A stretch of 64,000 nucleotides of DNA from Paenibacillus arenilitoris. GTDB taxonomy: Bacteria; Bacillota; Bacilli; Paenibacillales; Paenibacillaceae. The DNA lies in contig NZ_JACXIY010000011.1 of the NCBI RefSeq assembly GCF_014705655.1, forward strand, positions 36,936 through 100,935, in the 5' to 3' direction. Each line of letters opens with the position of its first letter. Positions within the stretch are counted from its first letter, which is position 1. This document shows, piece by piece, positions 42,828 through 51,439 of the stretch. The notes under the pieces are model-generated. The model did not search any database, was not told where the DNA came from, and worked only from the letters and a program-made list of their open reading frames with translations. The position numbers were made by a program, and so were the translations under genes.

Positions 42828-42843
42828 TGATATACTGCGGCTA
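42828..42843 (+). promoter_or_regulatory. Extended -10 promoter giving a probably leaderless mRNA
   Basis: TGATATACT (TG at 42828, TATACT at 42831-42836) is an extended -10 box. Seven bases after it is the A of ATG 42843. No Shine-Dalgarno sequence lies between, so transcription likely starts at or next to the start codon. Confidence 0.5.
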
Positions 42844-43475
42844 TGGAAACGAAAAACGATGGCCCAAAACAAGAACAACGGTTAACCAAAAAGGGAAAAG
42901 AAACGCGCGCCCGAATCGTCGCCGCGGCAGCCAAGCTGATGTTCGAGCGCGGCGTTGCCGGTACGACCGTGGAGGACGTGCAGCGCGAGGCGAAGGTAAG
43001 CGCCTCCCAGCTGTACCATTACTTTCAGGAAAAACGAGAGCTCGTGCATGCGGTCATCCTGTTTCAGACCGCACAAGTCCTGAGCGCGCAAGAGCCTCTG
43101 CTGAGCCATCTGGACAGCATTGATGCGCTGTGGTCGTGGCGCGACGCGATCGTTTCGCTTCAGGTTGAGCGGCAATGTCGGGGAGGCTGCCCAATCGGCT
43201 CGCTGGCGAGCGAGTTGGCGGATTCGGAGCCGGTAGCCCGCGCCGAGCTCGCGTCGGGCTTCATGAAGTGGGAGCTGGCTATTCGCGGCGGCCTTATCGC
43301 GATGCATGAGCGAGGGCAGCTGAGAGGAGACGCGGAACCGGAGCGTCTGGCGTTGGCGCTGTTGACCGCTCTGCAGGGCGGTCTTCTGCTGACCCAGGTT
43401 CATAGGGAAACAAGCCCGCTCGAAGTGGTATTGGACGCCATGCTCGCGCATATCGGCTCGTTCGCCCAGTCATGA
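42843..43475 (+). CDS. TetR/AcrR-family transcriptional regulator
   Basis: 210 residues. The N-terminal DNA-binding domain has TRARIVAAAAKLMFERGVAGTTVEDVQREAKVSASQLYHYFQEKRELV, an intact TetR pattern. The C-terminal domain (RQCRGGCPIGSLASELAD) is like TetR regulators near oxidoreductase or stress genes, with Cys residues that might be redox-active. There is no ribosome site; the ATG lies right after a -10 box. It is closed by a terminator and followed by a peroxiredoxin pseudogene that it may once have controlled. Confidence 0.88.
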   Translation: METKNDGPKQEQRLTKKGKETRARIVAAAAKLMFERGVAGTTVEDVQREAKVSASQLYHYFQEKRELVHAVILFQTAQVLSAQEPLLSHLDSIDALWSWRDAIVSLQVERQCRGGCPIGSLASELADSEPVARAELASGFMKWELAIRGGLIAMHERGQLRGDAEPERLALALLTALQGGLLLTQVHRETSPLEVVLDAMLAHIGSFAQS

Positions 43476-43520
43476 GACGGCGGAATGGACGTGAAGCGAA
43501 GGCGGCAAGGAGGTATTGTC

Positions 43521-43558
43521 AAAAGGGTTATCCAGAAGGATCTGGATAGCCCTTTTTC
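43521..43558 (+). terminator. Terminator after the second TetR gene
   Basis: Stem AGGGTTATCCAGA/TCTGGATAGCCCT (one G-U) with loop, ending in TTTTTCTG. Confidence 0.9.
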
Positions 43559-43620
43559 TGTTTGTTCCATAACGTCAGCTCTTACCGCGGCGATCGCGAT
43601 CGATCGAATTTTTTTTGGAG

Positions 43621-43678
43621 TTGACATTCCAAAAATGTTGAATTAGTATTTTATTATAAATTGGATTGTTTGATCCAA
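43621..43678 (+). promoter_or_regulatory. Promoter and inverted-repeat operator of the peroxiredoxin gene
   Basis: TTGACA at 43621-43626 and TAGTAT at 43644-43649 are 17 bases apart. Just downstream, TTGGAT-N6-ATCCAA (43661-43678) is a perfect inverted repeat placed around +5 to +22, a typical repressor site. Both are intact although the gene they serve is broken. Confidence 0.7.
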
Positions 43679-43745
43679 AAAACGACTGAGTTTATTAACC
43701 GTGCCTTATCGCGTCGTACATACTGGAGGAGAGGTGTAATCATTT

Positions 43746-44389
43746 ATGTTATTAAATGTCGAGCTTGACGAAGCGAAGAAGCAGTTCGTAGCCAATACGC
43801 CGGTTGAGGTGCATGCCGAGATGTTCCGATTGATTCGGGAGCAGCAGCAATCAGGCCTGGGCTTCGGCTTGCAGGAGGGGCAGAAGGCGAAGGACTTTAC
43901 CCTCGCTAACGCCGCCGGAGAATCGGTCAACTTATATGAAGAACTGTTCAAGGGGCCTGTCGTTTTAACGTTTTATCGAGGCGGATGGTGCCCGTTCTCA
44001 GTATGCAGCTGCGCGCCTATCAGAACATATTGCCGGAAATTCGGGCGCTTGGCGGCCAGCTGATCGCGGTAAGTCCCCAAAGTCCCGACAATACGCTGTC
44101 GCAGAAGGAGAAGGATGAGCTTTCCTTTCAAGTGCTGAGCGACACGAACGGTCTCGTGGCTGCGTTTTATCGCATATTGTACGACGTGCCGGCCTACATC
44201 CAACGAATCATGGAGAACCGGTTCGGCCTAAATCTGGCCGAGTATAACGCAACGGACCGCTGGATCCTGCCTATTCCTTCCACGTTCATGATCGATGAGA
44301 GCGGCGTGATTCGATCGGCTCACGTGAATCCGGATTTCATGCAGCGGCCTGAGCCAGATCAACTGTTGGATCATTTGAAGAAGCTCTGA
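43746..44389 (+). pseudogene. AhpC/TSA-type peroxiredoxin, frameshifted at its CxxC motif
   Basis: Two overlapping frames together make one normal thioredoxin-fold peroxiredoxin of about 214 residues. The first frame runs to VVLTFYRGGWCPF. The second continues SMQLRAYQNILPEIRALGGQ to the end, with PSTFMIDESGVIR. Comparison with the family motif GGWCPxC shows that one base is missing at 43998-43999: TTC-TC-AGT instead of TTC-TGC-AGT. The lost base removes the second cysteine of the CPFC motif. As written the first frame ends after 105 residues. The loss may be real or a sequencing error. Ribosome site: GGAGGAGAGG about 15 bases upstream. Confidence 0.85.
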
Positions 44390-44393
44390 TCGA

Positions 44394-44434
44394 CAAGCCG
44401 GCAAAGGTCCCGTACCTTCGCCGGCTTGTTCGTT
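44394..44434 (+). terminator. Terminator after the peroxiredoxin
   Basis: Stem CAAGCCGGCAAAGGT/ACCTTCGCCGGCTTG (one mismatch or wobble) followed by TTCGTTTCT. Confidence 0.8.
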
Positions 44435-44486
44435 TCTAAAAGCCGATCGGACGCGTACGTTACAATCGATAGTCAGAAAGTCTTTT

Positions 44487-44732
44487 TCAATCCTTTACCT
44501 CCGACCGACGCAGCGTCTCGACTAGTTCTACAAAGTGACGCCCGCGCTCTTCAAAGACGCCTAAATCCTCCCACTCCTCCCAGGGTAGGGCCGGATTGCG
44601 GTCGCGAACGGTGACGCGCGCCCCTGCTGAGCAAAGCATGCGGATCAACGGCGAGTTGCTGACGCCTGCGCCGATGATGGTCACGTCCCGACCGGACAGC
44701 GATTGGATATAGGTGTCAAAAGCAGGATTCAT
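44487..44732 (-). pseudogene. MurD-like N-terminal fragment
   Basis: 81 residues from ATG 44732, preceded on the minus strand by GGAGGT. The sequence DTYIQSLSGRDVTIIGAGVS and NSPLIRMLCSAGARVTVRDRN resembles the first 45 residues of UDP-N-acetylmuramoylalanine-D-glutamate ligase (Rossmann-like UDP-binding part). A complete enzyme has about 450 residues, and nothing further of it is seen downstream to 44430. The frame ends with a charged tail, VETLRRSEVKD. The translation signals are intact, so a short protein may still be made. It could instead be an independent small Rossmann protein. Confidence 0.55.
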
Positions 44733-44738
44733 AAGCAC

Positions 44739-45064
44739 CTCCGCTTAAAGAATGTCATTAAATCAAATATACCACATATTGGAACTATTCTGCCTGCCCG
44801 TTGGCCATTCATGCAGCGCAATAATCAGCGTTGCACTACAGAGGATGAATTTTCATGGTAATTGGATAGGGGAACTGACATTCTCTCAAATCCTTTGATA
44901 GACCTCCGCATAGGAAAACTTAAGTTGTTCAGCGATATCTTAGAGTTACTTAATAGCAGTGCATCGTTTATGAAGCGGACTTCTCTGAATAAGAGGGTCC
45001 GCTTCGTTGGTTATTTGGAATTTGGCTTCGATTATGAAGGTATCTTTTCAAGTAAGCCTGCACG
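44739..45064. other. AT-rich intergenic stretch without recognised gene
   Basis: Short open frames here have no ribosome sites or familiar motifs. A hairpin GAAGCGGAC...GTCCGCTTC with an inner CTCT/AGAG pairing lies near 44970-45010. It may be a terminator-like structure for an unknown plus-strand RNA. Confidence 0.4.
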
Positions 45065-45097
45065 AAAAAACCTCTTCGAAACCGAAGAGGTTTTTTT
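45065..45097 (-). terminator. Bidirectional terminator
   Basis: AAAAAACCTCTTCG/CGAAGAGGTTTTTTT with a 4-6 base loop. On the minus strand it can end the molybdate regulator transcript. Between it and the gene is a long AT-rich inverted repeat, TCTAATTATA...TATAATTAGA (45206-45231). Confidence 0.85.
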
Positions 45098-45245
45098 CTG
45101 TCTTTATGGGATCCGGCAATCATGTCACAAAATGTAACAAAAGATCACCTTTTGTATTGAATTCCAATCCAATTCGATATATATTACTTATAAACAGTTA
45201 TATCTAATTATAACTAAATATAATTAGATTGAAATGCATACTCGC

Positions 45246-46196
45246 TCACGTCTCGAACAAAATTTCGCCCGTCCGGGTCAGGTCGTAGCCGGAAATCGCC
45301 TGAAGCTCCCGCTTGAATGCGTCGGATCGCAAAATGTGAAGCACGGAACGGATCCAGGCTTCGTTGTCCGGCGTTTTCAGCATGACAAGGTCGTATCGCT
45401 CCCGAATCAGCGGCACGAAGTCGATCTGTCCGACGATCGAGGCGGCCTTCTCGATACCGACGCCTACGTCGGCTTCGCCGGATGCGACCTTGGTCGCCAC
45501 GCCGAGATGGTTCGTTTGGATATGGTCGTACCCGTTCAGCCGCTCGGGCCTGATCCCGTGCAGGCGGAGCTGCTCGTCGAGCAGGACGCGCGCGCCGGAG
45601 CCCTTCTCCCGGTTCACGAGGCGCAAGCCTTGAAGGCTTAAGTCGGACCACTGCTCGAGCTTGAACGGATTGCCCTTTCTGACATAAAAGCCGGCATTTC
45701 TCGTTAACAGATTAACGACGACGTAAGACGATCCGACCAGCAGCGCCCGAATATACGGGAGGTTGTACTCGCCGCTGTCGCCGTCGAGCAGATGCGTGCT
45801 CACGATGTCCGATTCCCCGCGGTACATGGAGATGAGGCTGTCCAGGCTGCCGACGAAGGAGCGCAGCGGCCGCACGCCCGGCACATGGCTCTCCATATGC
45901 TTGGCCAAAATATCGAGGCCGATGTCATGCCCGGTAATGACGATCGGGCGGCCGGCGGAAGGGGAGGATGCGGGATAGGAACGCGGCGGCTGCACGGCTT
46001 CCGCGCGGGGCTCCGGGGCAGCCGCCGTTTTGGCCCGCTGCTTGTACGCTTCCAGGTCGGAGGCGTCGACCCGCATTTGCTTGCCGACCCGGTAAGAGGG
46101 GAGCTCGCCTTTTTTGATCAGATCGTAGACGGTAAGCTTGGATATTTTCAGCAGCTTCGCGATTTCTTCCGTCGTGTAAGAGATGTCGCTGGACAA
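45246..46196 (-). CDS. Excisionase-type HTH plus PBP-like domain regulator (molybdate, YvgK-like)
   Basis: 316 residues. Residues 6-52 form a small MerR/excisionase-like helix-turn-helix (YTTEEIAKLLKISKLTVYDL and YRVGKQMRVD). After a Pro/Ala linker, residues 90-316 form a periplasmic-binding-protein-like domain (PIVITGHDIGLDILAKHME; RLVNREKGSGARVLLDEQLR), related to molybdate-binding sensor domains. The TTG start at 46196 has AGGAGG 8 bases upstream on the minus strand. It is divergent from modA-modB, as yvgK is linked to yvgL-yvgM in Bacillus subtilis, so it probably controls molybdate uptake. Confidence 0.85.
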   Translation of the reverse strand: MSSDISYTTEEIAKLLKISKLTVYDLIKKGELPSYRVGKQMRVDASDLEAYKQRAKTAAAPEPRAEAVQPPRSYPASSPSAGRPIVITGHDIGLDILAKHMESHVPGVRPLRSFVGSLDSLISMYRGESDIVSTHLLDGDSGEYNLPYIRALLVGSSYVVVNLLTRNAGFYVRKGNPFKLEQWSDLSLQGLRLVNREKGSGARVLLDEQLRLHGIRPERLNGYDHIQTNHLGVATKVASGEADVGVGIEKAASIVGQIDFVPLIRERYDLVMLKTPDNEAWIRSVLHILRSDAFKRELQAISGYDLTRTGEILFET

Positions 46197-46303
46197 GGCA
46201 GAATCCTCCTAGGCAGATGCTTGAACCGATTGTTTTGAAGCTAATTATAACACAACCGAATCCCGGCAGCGGGACAAGCGTTTCGATCGATGCGTTAACG
46301 AGG

Positions 46304-46331
46304 TTGTTTCATGCATAGATTCATTTATACT
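46304..46331 (+). promoter_or_regulatory. Probable modA promoter
   Basis: TTGTTT (46304-46309) and TATACT (46326-46331), 16 bases apart, lie 25 bases before the modA start. GTTAAC and GCATGCAT-like short palindromes close to it could hold the regulator site. Confidence 0.5.
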
Positions 46332-46356
46332 TAGATAGAGAGTTGGAGGGGAACTT

Positions 46357-47220
46357 ATGTTTAAATTCGTTAAAAATAATGCGATCCTGATTTGCGTCCT
46401 CATTGCGTTGCTGGCCGTCGCTGGCTGCGGAGGCGGCGCGGAGCCGAAAGCGAACACGAGTGCCGGCGCGAATGCAGGCGCCGGCGCGCAAGCTTCGGCG
46501 CCGAGCGAACAGCCGGCAGAGCACGTGGAGTTGACCGTATCCGCGGCGGCGAGCATGACGGACGCGCTGGAGGAGATCAAGACCGCATACGAGGCGGCCA
46601 ATCCGAACGTCGGCTTGACGTTCAACTTCGGCGCCTCCGGCGCGCTGCAGCAGCAGATCGAGGAAGGAGCGCCGGCGGACTTGTTCCTGTCCGCGGCGGT
46701 CAAAAACATGAAGGCGCTCGTGGACGGCGGATTCATCGACGCGGAAGGGCAGAAGACGCTGCTCGCGAACGAGCTGGTCGCGGTCGTCTCCGCGAGCGGG
46801 AACGCGGCGGTTGCGGGCATGGAGGATCTAACGAACGAAGAAGTGAAGAAAGTCGCGATCGGCATTCCGGAGAGCGTGCCCGCGGGAAGCTACGCGAAGG
46901 AAGCGCTTGAGGGGGCGGCGCTTTGGGAGACGCTGCGGCCGAAGCTCGTCCAGGCGAAGGACGTCAGGCAGGTGCTTCAATACGTGGAAACCGGCAACGT
47001 CGACGTCGGGTTCGTGTACAAGACGGACGCCATGACGTCGGACAAGGTGAAGGTTGCCTACCCGGTCGATCCGGCGGCCTATACGCCGATCGAATATCCG
47101 GCCGGCATCGTGAAGGCGACAAAACACCCCGAAGAGGCCGAACGATTTTACGCGTATTTGCAGACCGAGCCGGCGCATGACGTGTTCGTGAAATACGGAT
47201 TTACCCCGGCCGTCGATTGA
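46357..47220 (+). CDS. modA: Molybdate-binding lipoprotein of ABC importer
   Basis: 287 residues. Lipobox AVAGC, lipidated Cys24, followed by an Ala/Gly/Ser linker. The mature part starts VELTVSAAASMTDALEEIKTAYE and continues LTFNFGASGALQQQIEEGAPADLFLSA, the ModA signature with its oxyanion-binding Ser residues. The C-terminus has VDVGFVYKTDAM. ATG 46357 follows GTTGGAGGGGAAC. It binds molybdate or tungstate outside the membrane and passes it to ModB, whose gene starts right after. Confidence 0.95.
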   Translation: MFKFVKNNAILICVLIALLAVAGCGGGAEPKANTSAGANAGAGAQASAPSEQPAEHVELTVSAAASMTDALEEIKTAYEAANPNVGLTFNFGASGALQQQIEEGAPADLFLSAAVKNMKALVDGGFIDAEGQKTLLANELVAVVSASGNAAVAGMEDLTNEEVKKVAIGIPESVPAGSYAKEALEGAALWETLRPKLVQAKDVRQVLQYVETGNVDVGFVYKTDAMTSDKVKVAYPVDPAAYTPIEYPAGIVKATKHPEEAERFYAYLQTEPAHDVFVKYGFTPAVD

Positions 47221-47225
47221 TCGGC

Positions 47226-47897
47226 ATGCTTGCATTCGACTTTGACTCGTTCTGGACGCCGATCCGGCTGTCGCTGCAAATTGCGTTATTGGCCAGCTTC
47301 GTCGTCATCGTCATCGGCACGGCCGTCGCGTGGTTCATGACGCGGAAGCCGTTCAAAGGAAGGCTGATCGTCGAAACGGCATTCATGCTGCCGCTCGTTC
47401 TGCCGCCAACCGTGGTCGGCTTCGTGCTTCTCGTCGCGCTGGGCCGCAGAAGCCCCGCCGGGCGGTTTATCGAATGGCTGTTCGACGCGCCGATCATCTT
47501 CTCCTGGTGGGCGGCGGTAATCGCGGCGGTCGTCGTGGCCTTCCCGCTCGTATACCAGACGATGAAGACCGCCTTCGCTTCCGTCGACCGGGACCTGGAG
47601 GACGCCGCCCGCTCGACCGGCGCGAGCGAATGGCAGGTGTTCCGGCATATTACGCTGCCGCTGACCGCCCGCTCTCTCGTCTCCGCCTATATCCTCGGCT
47701 TTGCCCGGGGACTCGGCGAGTTCGGGGCGACCTTGATGATCGCGGGCAACATCCCCGGCCGGACGCAGACGATCCCGACCGCGATTTACGTCGCGGTCGA
47801 CGCGGGGAACACGGCGATGGCCTGGGCATGGACGGCCGCCATCGTCGTCATTTCCTTCCTCATGCTGCTCCTTACCAGGCAGCGGAATTCCCAATAG
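47226..47897 (+). CDS. modB: Molybdate ABC transporter permease
   Basis: 223 residues, five or six membrane segments. The motif DLEDAARSTGASEWQVFRHITLPL is the ModB ATPase-contact loop; PLVLPPTVVGFVLLVALGRRSPAGR is strongly conserved in the family. A TTG at 47217 overlapping the modA stop is possible; I chose ATG 47226. Neither has a clear ribosome site, so translation likely depends on coupling to modA. No modC ATPase gene follows; a terminator does. Confidence 0.93.
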   Translation: MLAFDFDSFWTPIRLSLQIALLASFVVIVIGTAVAWFMTRKPFKGRLIVETAFMLPLVLPPTVVGFVLLVALGRRSPAGRFIEWLFDAPIIFSWWAAVIAAVVVAFPLVYQTMKTAFASVDRDLEDAARSTGASEWQVFRHITLPLTARSLVSAYILGFARGLGEFGATLMIAGNIPGRTQTIPTAIYVAVDAGNTAMAWAWTAAIVVISFLMLLLTRQRNSQ

Positions 47898-47902
47898 CAG
47901 AG

Positions 47903-47936
47903 AGCCTTGAATCCGGTCGGATTCGGGGCTTTTTTT
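47903..47936 (+). terminator. Terminator after modB
   Basis: Stem AGCCTTGAATCC/GGATTCGGGGCT (two wobble pairs) with a GGTC loop, followed by seven T residues counting the overlap. Confidence 0.9.
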
Positions 47937-47971
47937 CCTCTATCCGGCACTCCTGCCGGCATCAATCGTTT

Positions 47972-47980
47972 TGGTATAAT
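47972..47980 (+). promoter_or_regulatory. Extended -10 promoter of the two-component system
   Basis: TGGTATAAT (TG-n-TATAAT) lies 45 bases before the proposed kinase start. No clear -35 box is visible, as is usual with extended -10 promoters. Confidence 0.55.
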
Positions 47981-48024
47981 GCAATCGAGTAACAAATTCA
48001 TTAATCTGCGAGGAGGGCTGCCGC

Positions 48025-49863
48025 CTGAAGCTCATTCGTTTTTTCCGGCATTTCATTTTTAAGCGAACGATTTACCGGACGATCTTGTTTTCTTATTTAT
48101 TGGTGAACCTGTTCCTGCTCCTCGCGTTCGGGATGCTGTCGATTCGGGATTCCACGCGGATGATTACCGAGGAAGTCATCCAATCGAGCAACAAGGTGAT
48201 GGAGCAAGCCGCCCTCGGCCTCGGCTTCAACCTCGAGGAGACGAAGCGGTCGCTCATTCTGCTCGCCGGCAATTACTCCGTCGCCTCGCTCATGCGCGAG
48301 ACCGGCAAGATGGAGATGGCGAACGTCATTCAGCACGAGCGCAACATCGCGGAAATTACGAAGGGCATCTACACGTTCCAGTCGCTCATCAGCGACGTCC
48401 TCATGCTCGGCAAGAACGGGTACGTGAACAATTTGAACGGCCGCAATTCTCTCTTGTGGGACTACGATTTCAGGGAGCAGCCTTGGGTTCGGGCATCGTT
48501 CGAGGGCAATACGGAGAGCAGCTTCGCGAGCCTCGGCGTGCATACGCAAAATTATTACCTGGAAGACGACCTGTCCCGTTACAAGCGCCCGACCTTGTCC
48601 GTTGCCGTCAAGGTGCACGGCTTTCAGGGCGACATCGTCGGCTCCGTCATCGCCAATCTCGATCTCGGCAAGCTGAACGGGATGTTCGAGCGGAGCACGT
48701 ACCATAACCGGGGGAGAATTTTCCTGATTGACGAGAACCGGAAAATTATCGTGCATCAGGACGTGGAGCGGATCGGGCAGGTGCTTCCTCTTCGGGGACT
48801 CGACAAGCTTGAAGCGGAGGCCGCGGGCAACTTTACCGAAGCGATCGGCGGCAAGGAGCATCTGGTCATTTATCAGCCGACCGTCATCAAGGGGCTCACG
48901 ATGGTCTCCACCGTGACGATGAAGGAAATCGCCGATCAAGCCATTCCGCTCAAATCCAATCTGGTCCGCATTCTATCGCTCTGCATCCTGTTAAATACGT
49001 TGATTAGCGCGATCATCACGATCCGGATTTCCAGACCGTTCAACAGGCTGCTTCTGACGCTCGACGCGATGGGGGGAGACGATACGCTCTATCTCAAAAA
49101 CCGCGATTACCGGTACCTGGAGCTCAATCGGATCGGCACGAAGTTCAAGGAGCTGATGGACCGGATCGAGCTGCTCATCCAGCAAAACTACTTGACGCGA
49201 ATCGCCTTGAAGGAGGAAGAGTTGAAAGCGCTTCAAGCGCAAATCAATCCGCATTTCCTGTTCAACACGCTGCAGCTGCTGCAGACGGAGATCGTATGCG
49301 GCAACATCGAATCGTCCAATTCGATCGTCCTCTCCTTGAGCGGCCTGTTCCGCTACTCGATGAAGCAAACCGAGGAGATGGTGGAGCTGGCGACGGAGCT
49401 TGACCATGCGAAGAACTATTTATATATCATGAACAAAATTTACGACGACCGGATCGACGTATCGGTCCGCGCCGACGATCCGGCGCTGCTGCGCTACCGC
49501 ATTCCGAAGCTGATTCTTCAGCCGCTGGCCGAAAATTCGATCCGCCACGGCTTCGGCGACATCCGCCGCGAAGGCTCGATCCGGCTGAGCGTTCATCTCG
49601 CGAAGCGAGGCCTGCTCGTCGTCATCCGGGATACGGGCAAAGGGATGGACCGCGACAGCCTGCGCGGGCTGAGGCGCAATATCGATCCGCTCGGCGGCAA
49701 GCCGGCCAAGATCGGGCTGTTCAACGTCAACCACCGGATCAAGCTGAAGTTCGGGAACGACTACGGTCTTCGGATTCGAAGCGCCGAGCGCATCCATACG
49801 ACCGTTTACGTGCTGCTTCCGGCCATACCGGGCGGCGAGAACGAAGAGGGGGAAAGCGAATGA
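48025..49863 (+). CDS. YesM-type sensor histidine kinase
   Basis: 612 residues if translation starts at CTG 48025. That codon lies 7 bases after GGAGGG (48012-48017) and opens the basic stretch LKLIRFFRHFIFKRTIYR that normally precedes helix 1 in this family. A TTG at 48085 inside helix 1 is the only other candidate and has no ribosome site. Helix 1 at about 22-42 and helix 2 at about 310-330 enclose a Cache-like extracellular sensor. A HAMP domain follows. The phospho-acceptor is His410 in LQAQINPHFLFNTLQLL, and the ATPase domain has LILQPLAENSIRHGFG. It overlaps the response regulator gene and senses an extracellular sugar for the importer downstream. Confidence 0.88.
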   Translation: MKLIRFFRHFIFKRTIYRTILFSYLLVNLFLLLAFGMLSIRDSTRMITEEVIQSSNKVMEQAALGLGFNLEETKRSLILLAGNYSVASLMRETGKMEMANVIQHERNIAEITKGIYTFQSLISDVLMLGKNGYVNNLNGRNSLLWDYDFREQPWVRASFEGNTESSFASLGVHTQNYYLEDDLSRYKRPTLSVAVKVHGFQGDIVGSVIANLDLGKLNGMFERSTYHNRGRIFLIDENRKIIVHQDVERIGQVLPLRGLDKLEAEAAGNFTEAIGGKEHLVIYQPTVIKGLTMVSTVTMKEIADQAIPLKSNLVRILSLCILLNTLISAIITIRISRPFNRLLLTLDAMGGDDTLYLKNRDYRYLELNRIGTKFKELMDRIELLIQQNYLTRIALKEEELKALQAQINPHFLFNTLQLLQTEIVCGNIESSNSIVLSLSGLFRYSMKQTEEMVELATELDHAKNYLYIMNKIYDDRIDVSVRADDPALLRYRIPKLILQPLAENSIRHGFGDIRREGSIRLSVHLAKRGLLVVIRDTGKGMDRDSLRGLRRNIDPLGGKPAKIGLFNVNHRIKLKFGNDYGLRIRSAERIHTTVYVLLPAIPGGENEEGESE

Positions 49864-51356
49864 AGCTGCTCATTGCCGACGACCAAGCGTCGCTGCATAC
49901 GTTTTTGGCTAAAATGATGGACTGGCGCTCCTTGGGCATAACGGAGGTCATTCATGCGTACGACGGCAAGGAAACGCTGCTGCGGATCGGGGAGATGATG
50001 CCGGATTTGCTTATACTCGATATCCAGATGCCCTTCAAGAGCGGTCTTGACCTGCTGAAGGAGCTGGACCGGCCGCTTGGCAAGCCGAGGACGGTCATCC
50101 TGAGCGCCCATGACGAGTTTGAATTTGCCCGCGAAGCGATGCATTTGAACGTAACCCGTTATTTGCTCAAGCCGGTAGACGTGGCGCTGCTTACGCGTAC
50201 GCTGCGGGAGCTGATCGCAAGCATCCGGGAGGAGGGACAAGCGCTGCTTGCAAGCGAGCTCGGCAATGCCGTCCGGTCGTTGTCCGCGTCCGAGGATGCG
50301 GCGGCGGCGGTCGGCCGGTCGTTCCGGTCGCTGCGGATTCGGCAATACGCGGTGCTAAGTGCGGAAGGCGAGCTGCCGCCCGTTCAGTCGTTCGGCCGGG
50401 AGCTCGGCGGGCTGGACGCGTCGCTCGTCGCGGCGGTGCATCCGGTCAGCTCCCGCAAGTATGCCATCCTGCTCGGAACGACGGCAGAGATGACGGACGA
50501 GCGGCTTCTCGAGCTGTGCCGGCTTCTTGCCGAACGATGGAGCGCCGCCATGCCGGGTGCCGACGCGTCGATCGGCCTAAGCGCCGCCGCGCGGGAACCG
50601 GAACGGCTGCCGGAGCTGTGCCGGCAAAGCGAGGAAGCGAGCCTGCAGCGGTTCTATTCGGGGGAGGCCGTCAATTTGTACGAGCCGCATTATTTTGCCG
50701 CGGACTTAAGAAGCATGGAGCTGCACAAATACGAACGCGCCATTGCGGAGAAGCTGGCCTACGGCTTACAAGCCGAGTCCGTGACCGGGGTCGAGGCGGA
50801 GCTGTTCGAGCATCTTCGCAGGCAGCGCCTTCATCCCGAGAAGGCGTACGCGCTCGTTCTCCGCTGCATTTACGCGGCCGGCCAGGCGTTGAACGGTATC
50901 AAGGGCGACGCGGCGGATTGGGAAGGGATTACGCTCGGCGATCTAAAAGGCCGCAAAACGGCGGACGCTCTGGAGCGGTTTCTGCAAGAGCTGCTGAGCG
51001 GCTTCGCCGATCCGCCCCGCGAGGCGCGGCTTGCGGGCGATACGGTCCGCCGGATCCAGCGATTCGTCGACCGCCACTATGATCAGGACCTGTCGCTCCG
51101 GCGGATCGCCGCCTTGTTCGCTATCGATAAATTCCAGCTTAGCCGGTTGTTCAAGCAGGAGCTCGCCATTAATTATTGGGCGTACGTCATGCAGGTGAGA
51201 GTCGGCAAAGCCGCCGAAATGCTCGTCCGGACGGACATGAAGAACAGCGCCATCGCCGAGGCGACCGGCTTCGTCGACGAGAGCCATTTCAGCCGCACCT
51301 TCAAGAAGCTGCTCGACCAATCGCCGAGGCAATACCGGCAAGCGAATAAGCGTTAG
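49860..51356 (+). CDS. YesN-type response regulator with AraC DNA-binding domain
   Basis: 498 residues. Receiver domain at 1-120 with acidic pocket DD at residues 7-8, phospho-acceptor Asp54 in LLILDIQMP and Lys in YLLKPVD near 104. A middle region of about 250 residues has no clear motif. The C-terminal AraC domain (about 390-495) has LSLRRIAALFAIDKFQLSRLF and NSAIAEATGFVDESHFSRTF. The ATG overlaps the kinase stop by 4 bases. It is the partner of the kinase and probably activates the binding-protein and permease genes that follow. Confidence 0.93.
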   Translation: MKLLIADDQASLHTFLAKMMDWRSLGITEVIHAYDGKETLLRIGEMMPDLLILDIQMPFKSGLDLLKELDRPLGKPRTVILSAHDEFEFAREAMHLNVTRYLLKPVDVALLTRTLRELIASIREEGQALLASELGNAVRSLSASEDAAAAVGRSFRSLRIRQYAVLSAEGELPPVQSFGRELGGLDASLVAAVHPVSSRKYAILLGTTAEMTDERLLELCRLLAERWSAAMPGADASIGLSAAAREPERLPELCRQSEEASLQRFYSGEAVNLYEPHYFAADLRSMELHKYERAIAEKLAYGLQAESVTGVEAELFEHLRRQRLHPEKAYALVLRCIYAAGQALNGIKGDAADWEGITLGDLKGRKTADALERFLQELLSGFADPPREARLAGDTVRRIQRFVDRHYDQDLSLRRIAALFAIDKFQLSRLFKQELAINYWAYVMQVRVGKAAEMLVRTDMKNSAIAEATGFVDESHFSRTFKKLLDQSPRQYRQANKR

Positions 51357-51439
51357 CGCGGCTTCCCGTACGCAACGATATACAAACGAACGCGCAACGA
51401 TATGAATTCCGGCTTCCATGCAAACCAGCTATCATGGAT

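Noticed and set aside
44862..45137. 91-codon ORF in the AT-rich stretch
   Set aside because: No ribosome site, crosses a strong terminator, and shows no recognisable motif.
46197..46356. Molybdenum-cofactor riboswitch before modA
   Set aside because: The leader after the proposed promoter is only about 20 bases, too short for the aptamer, and no matching core was seen.
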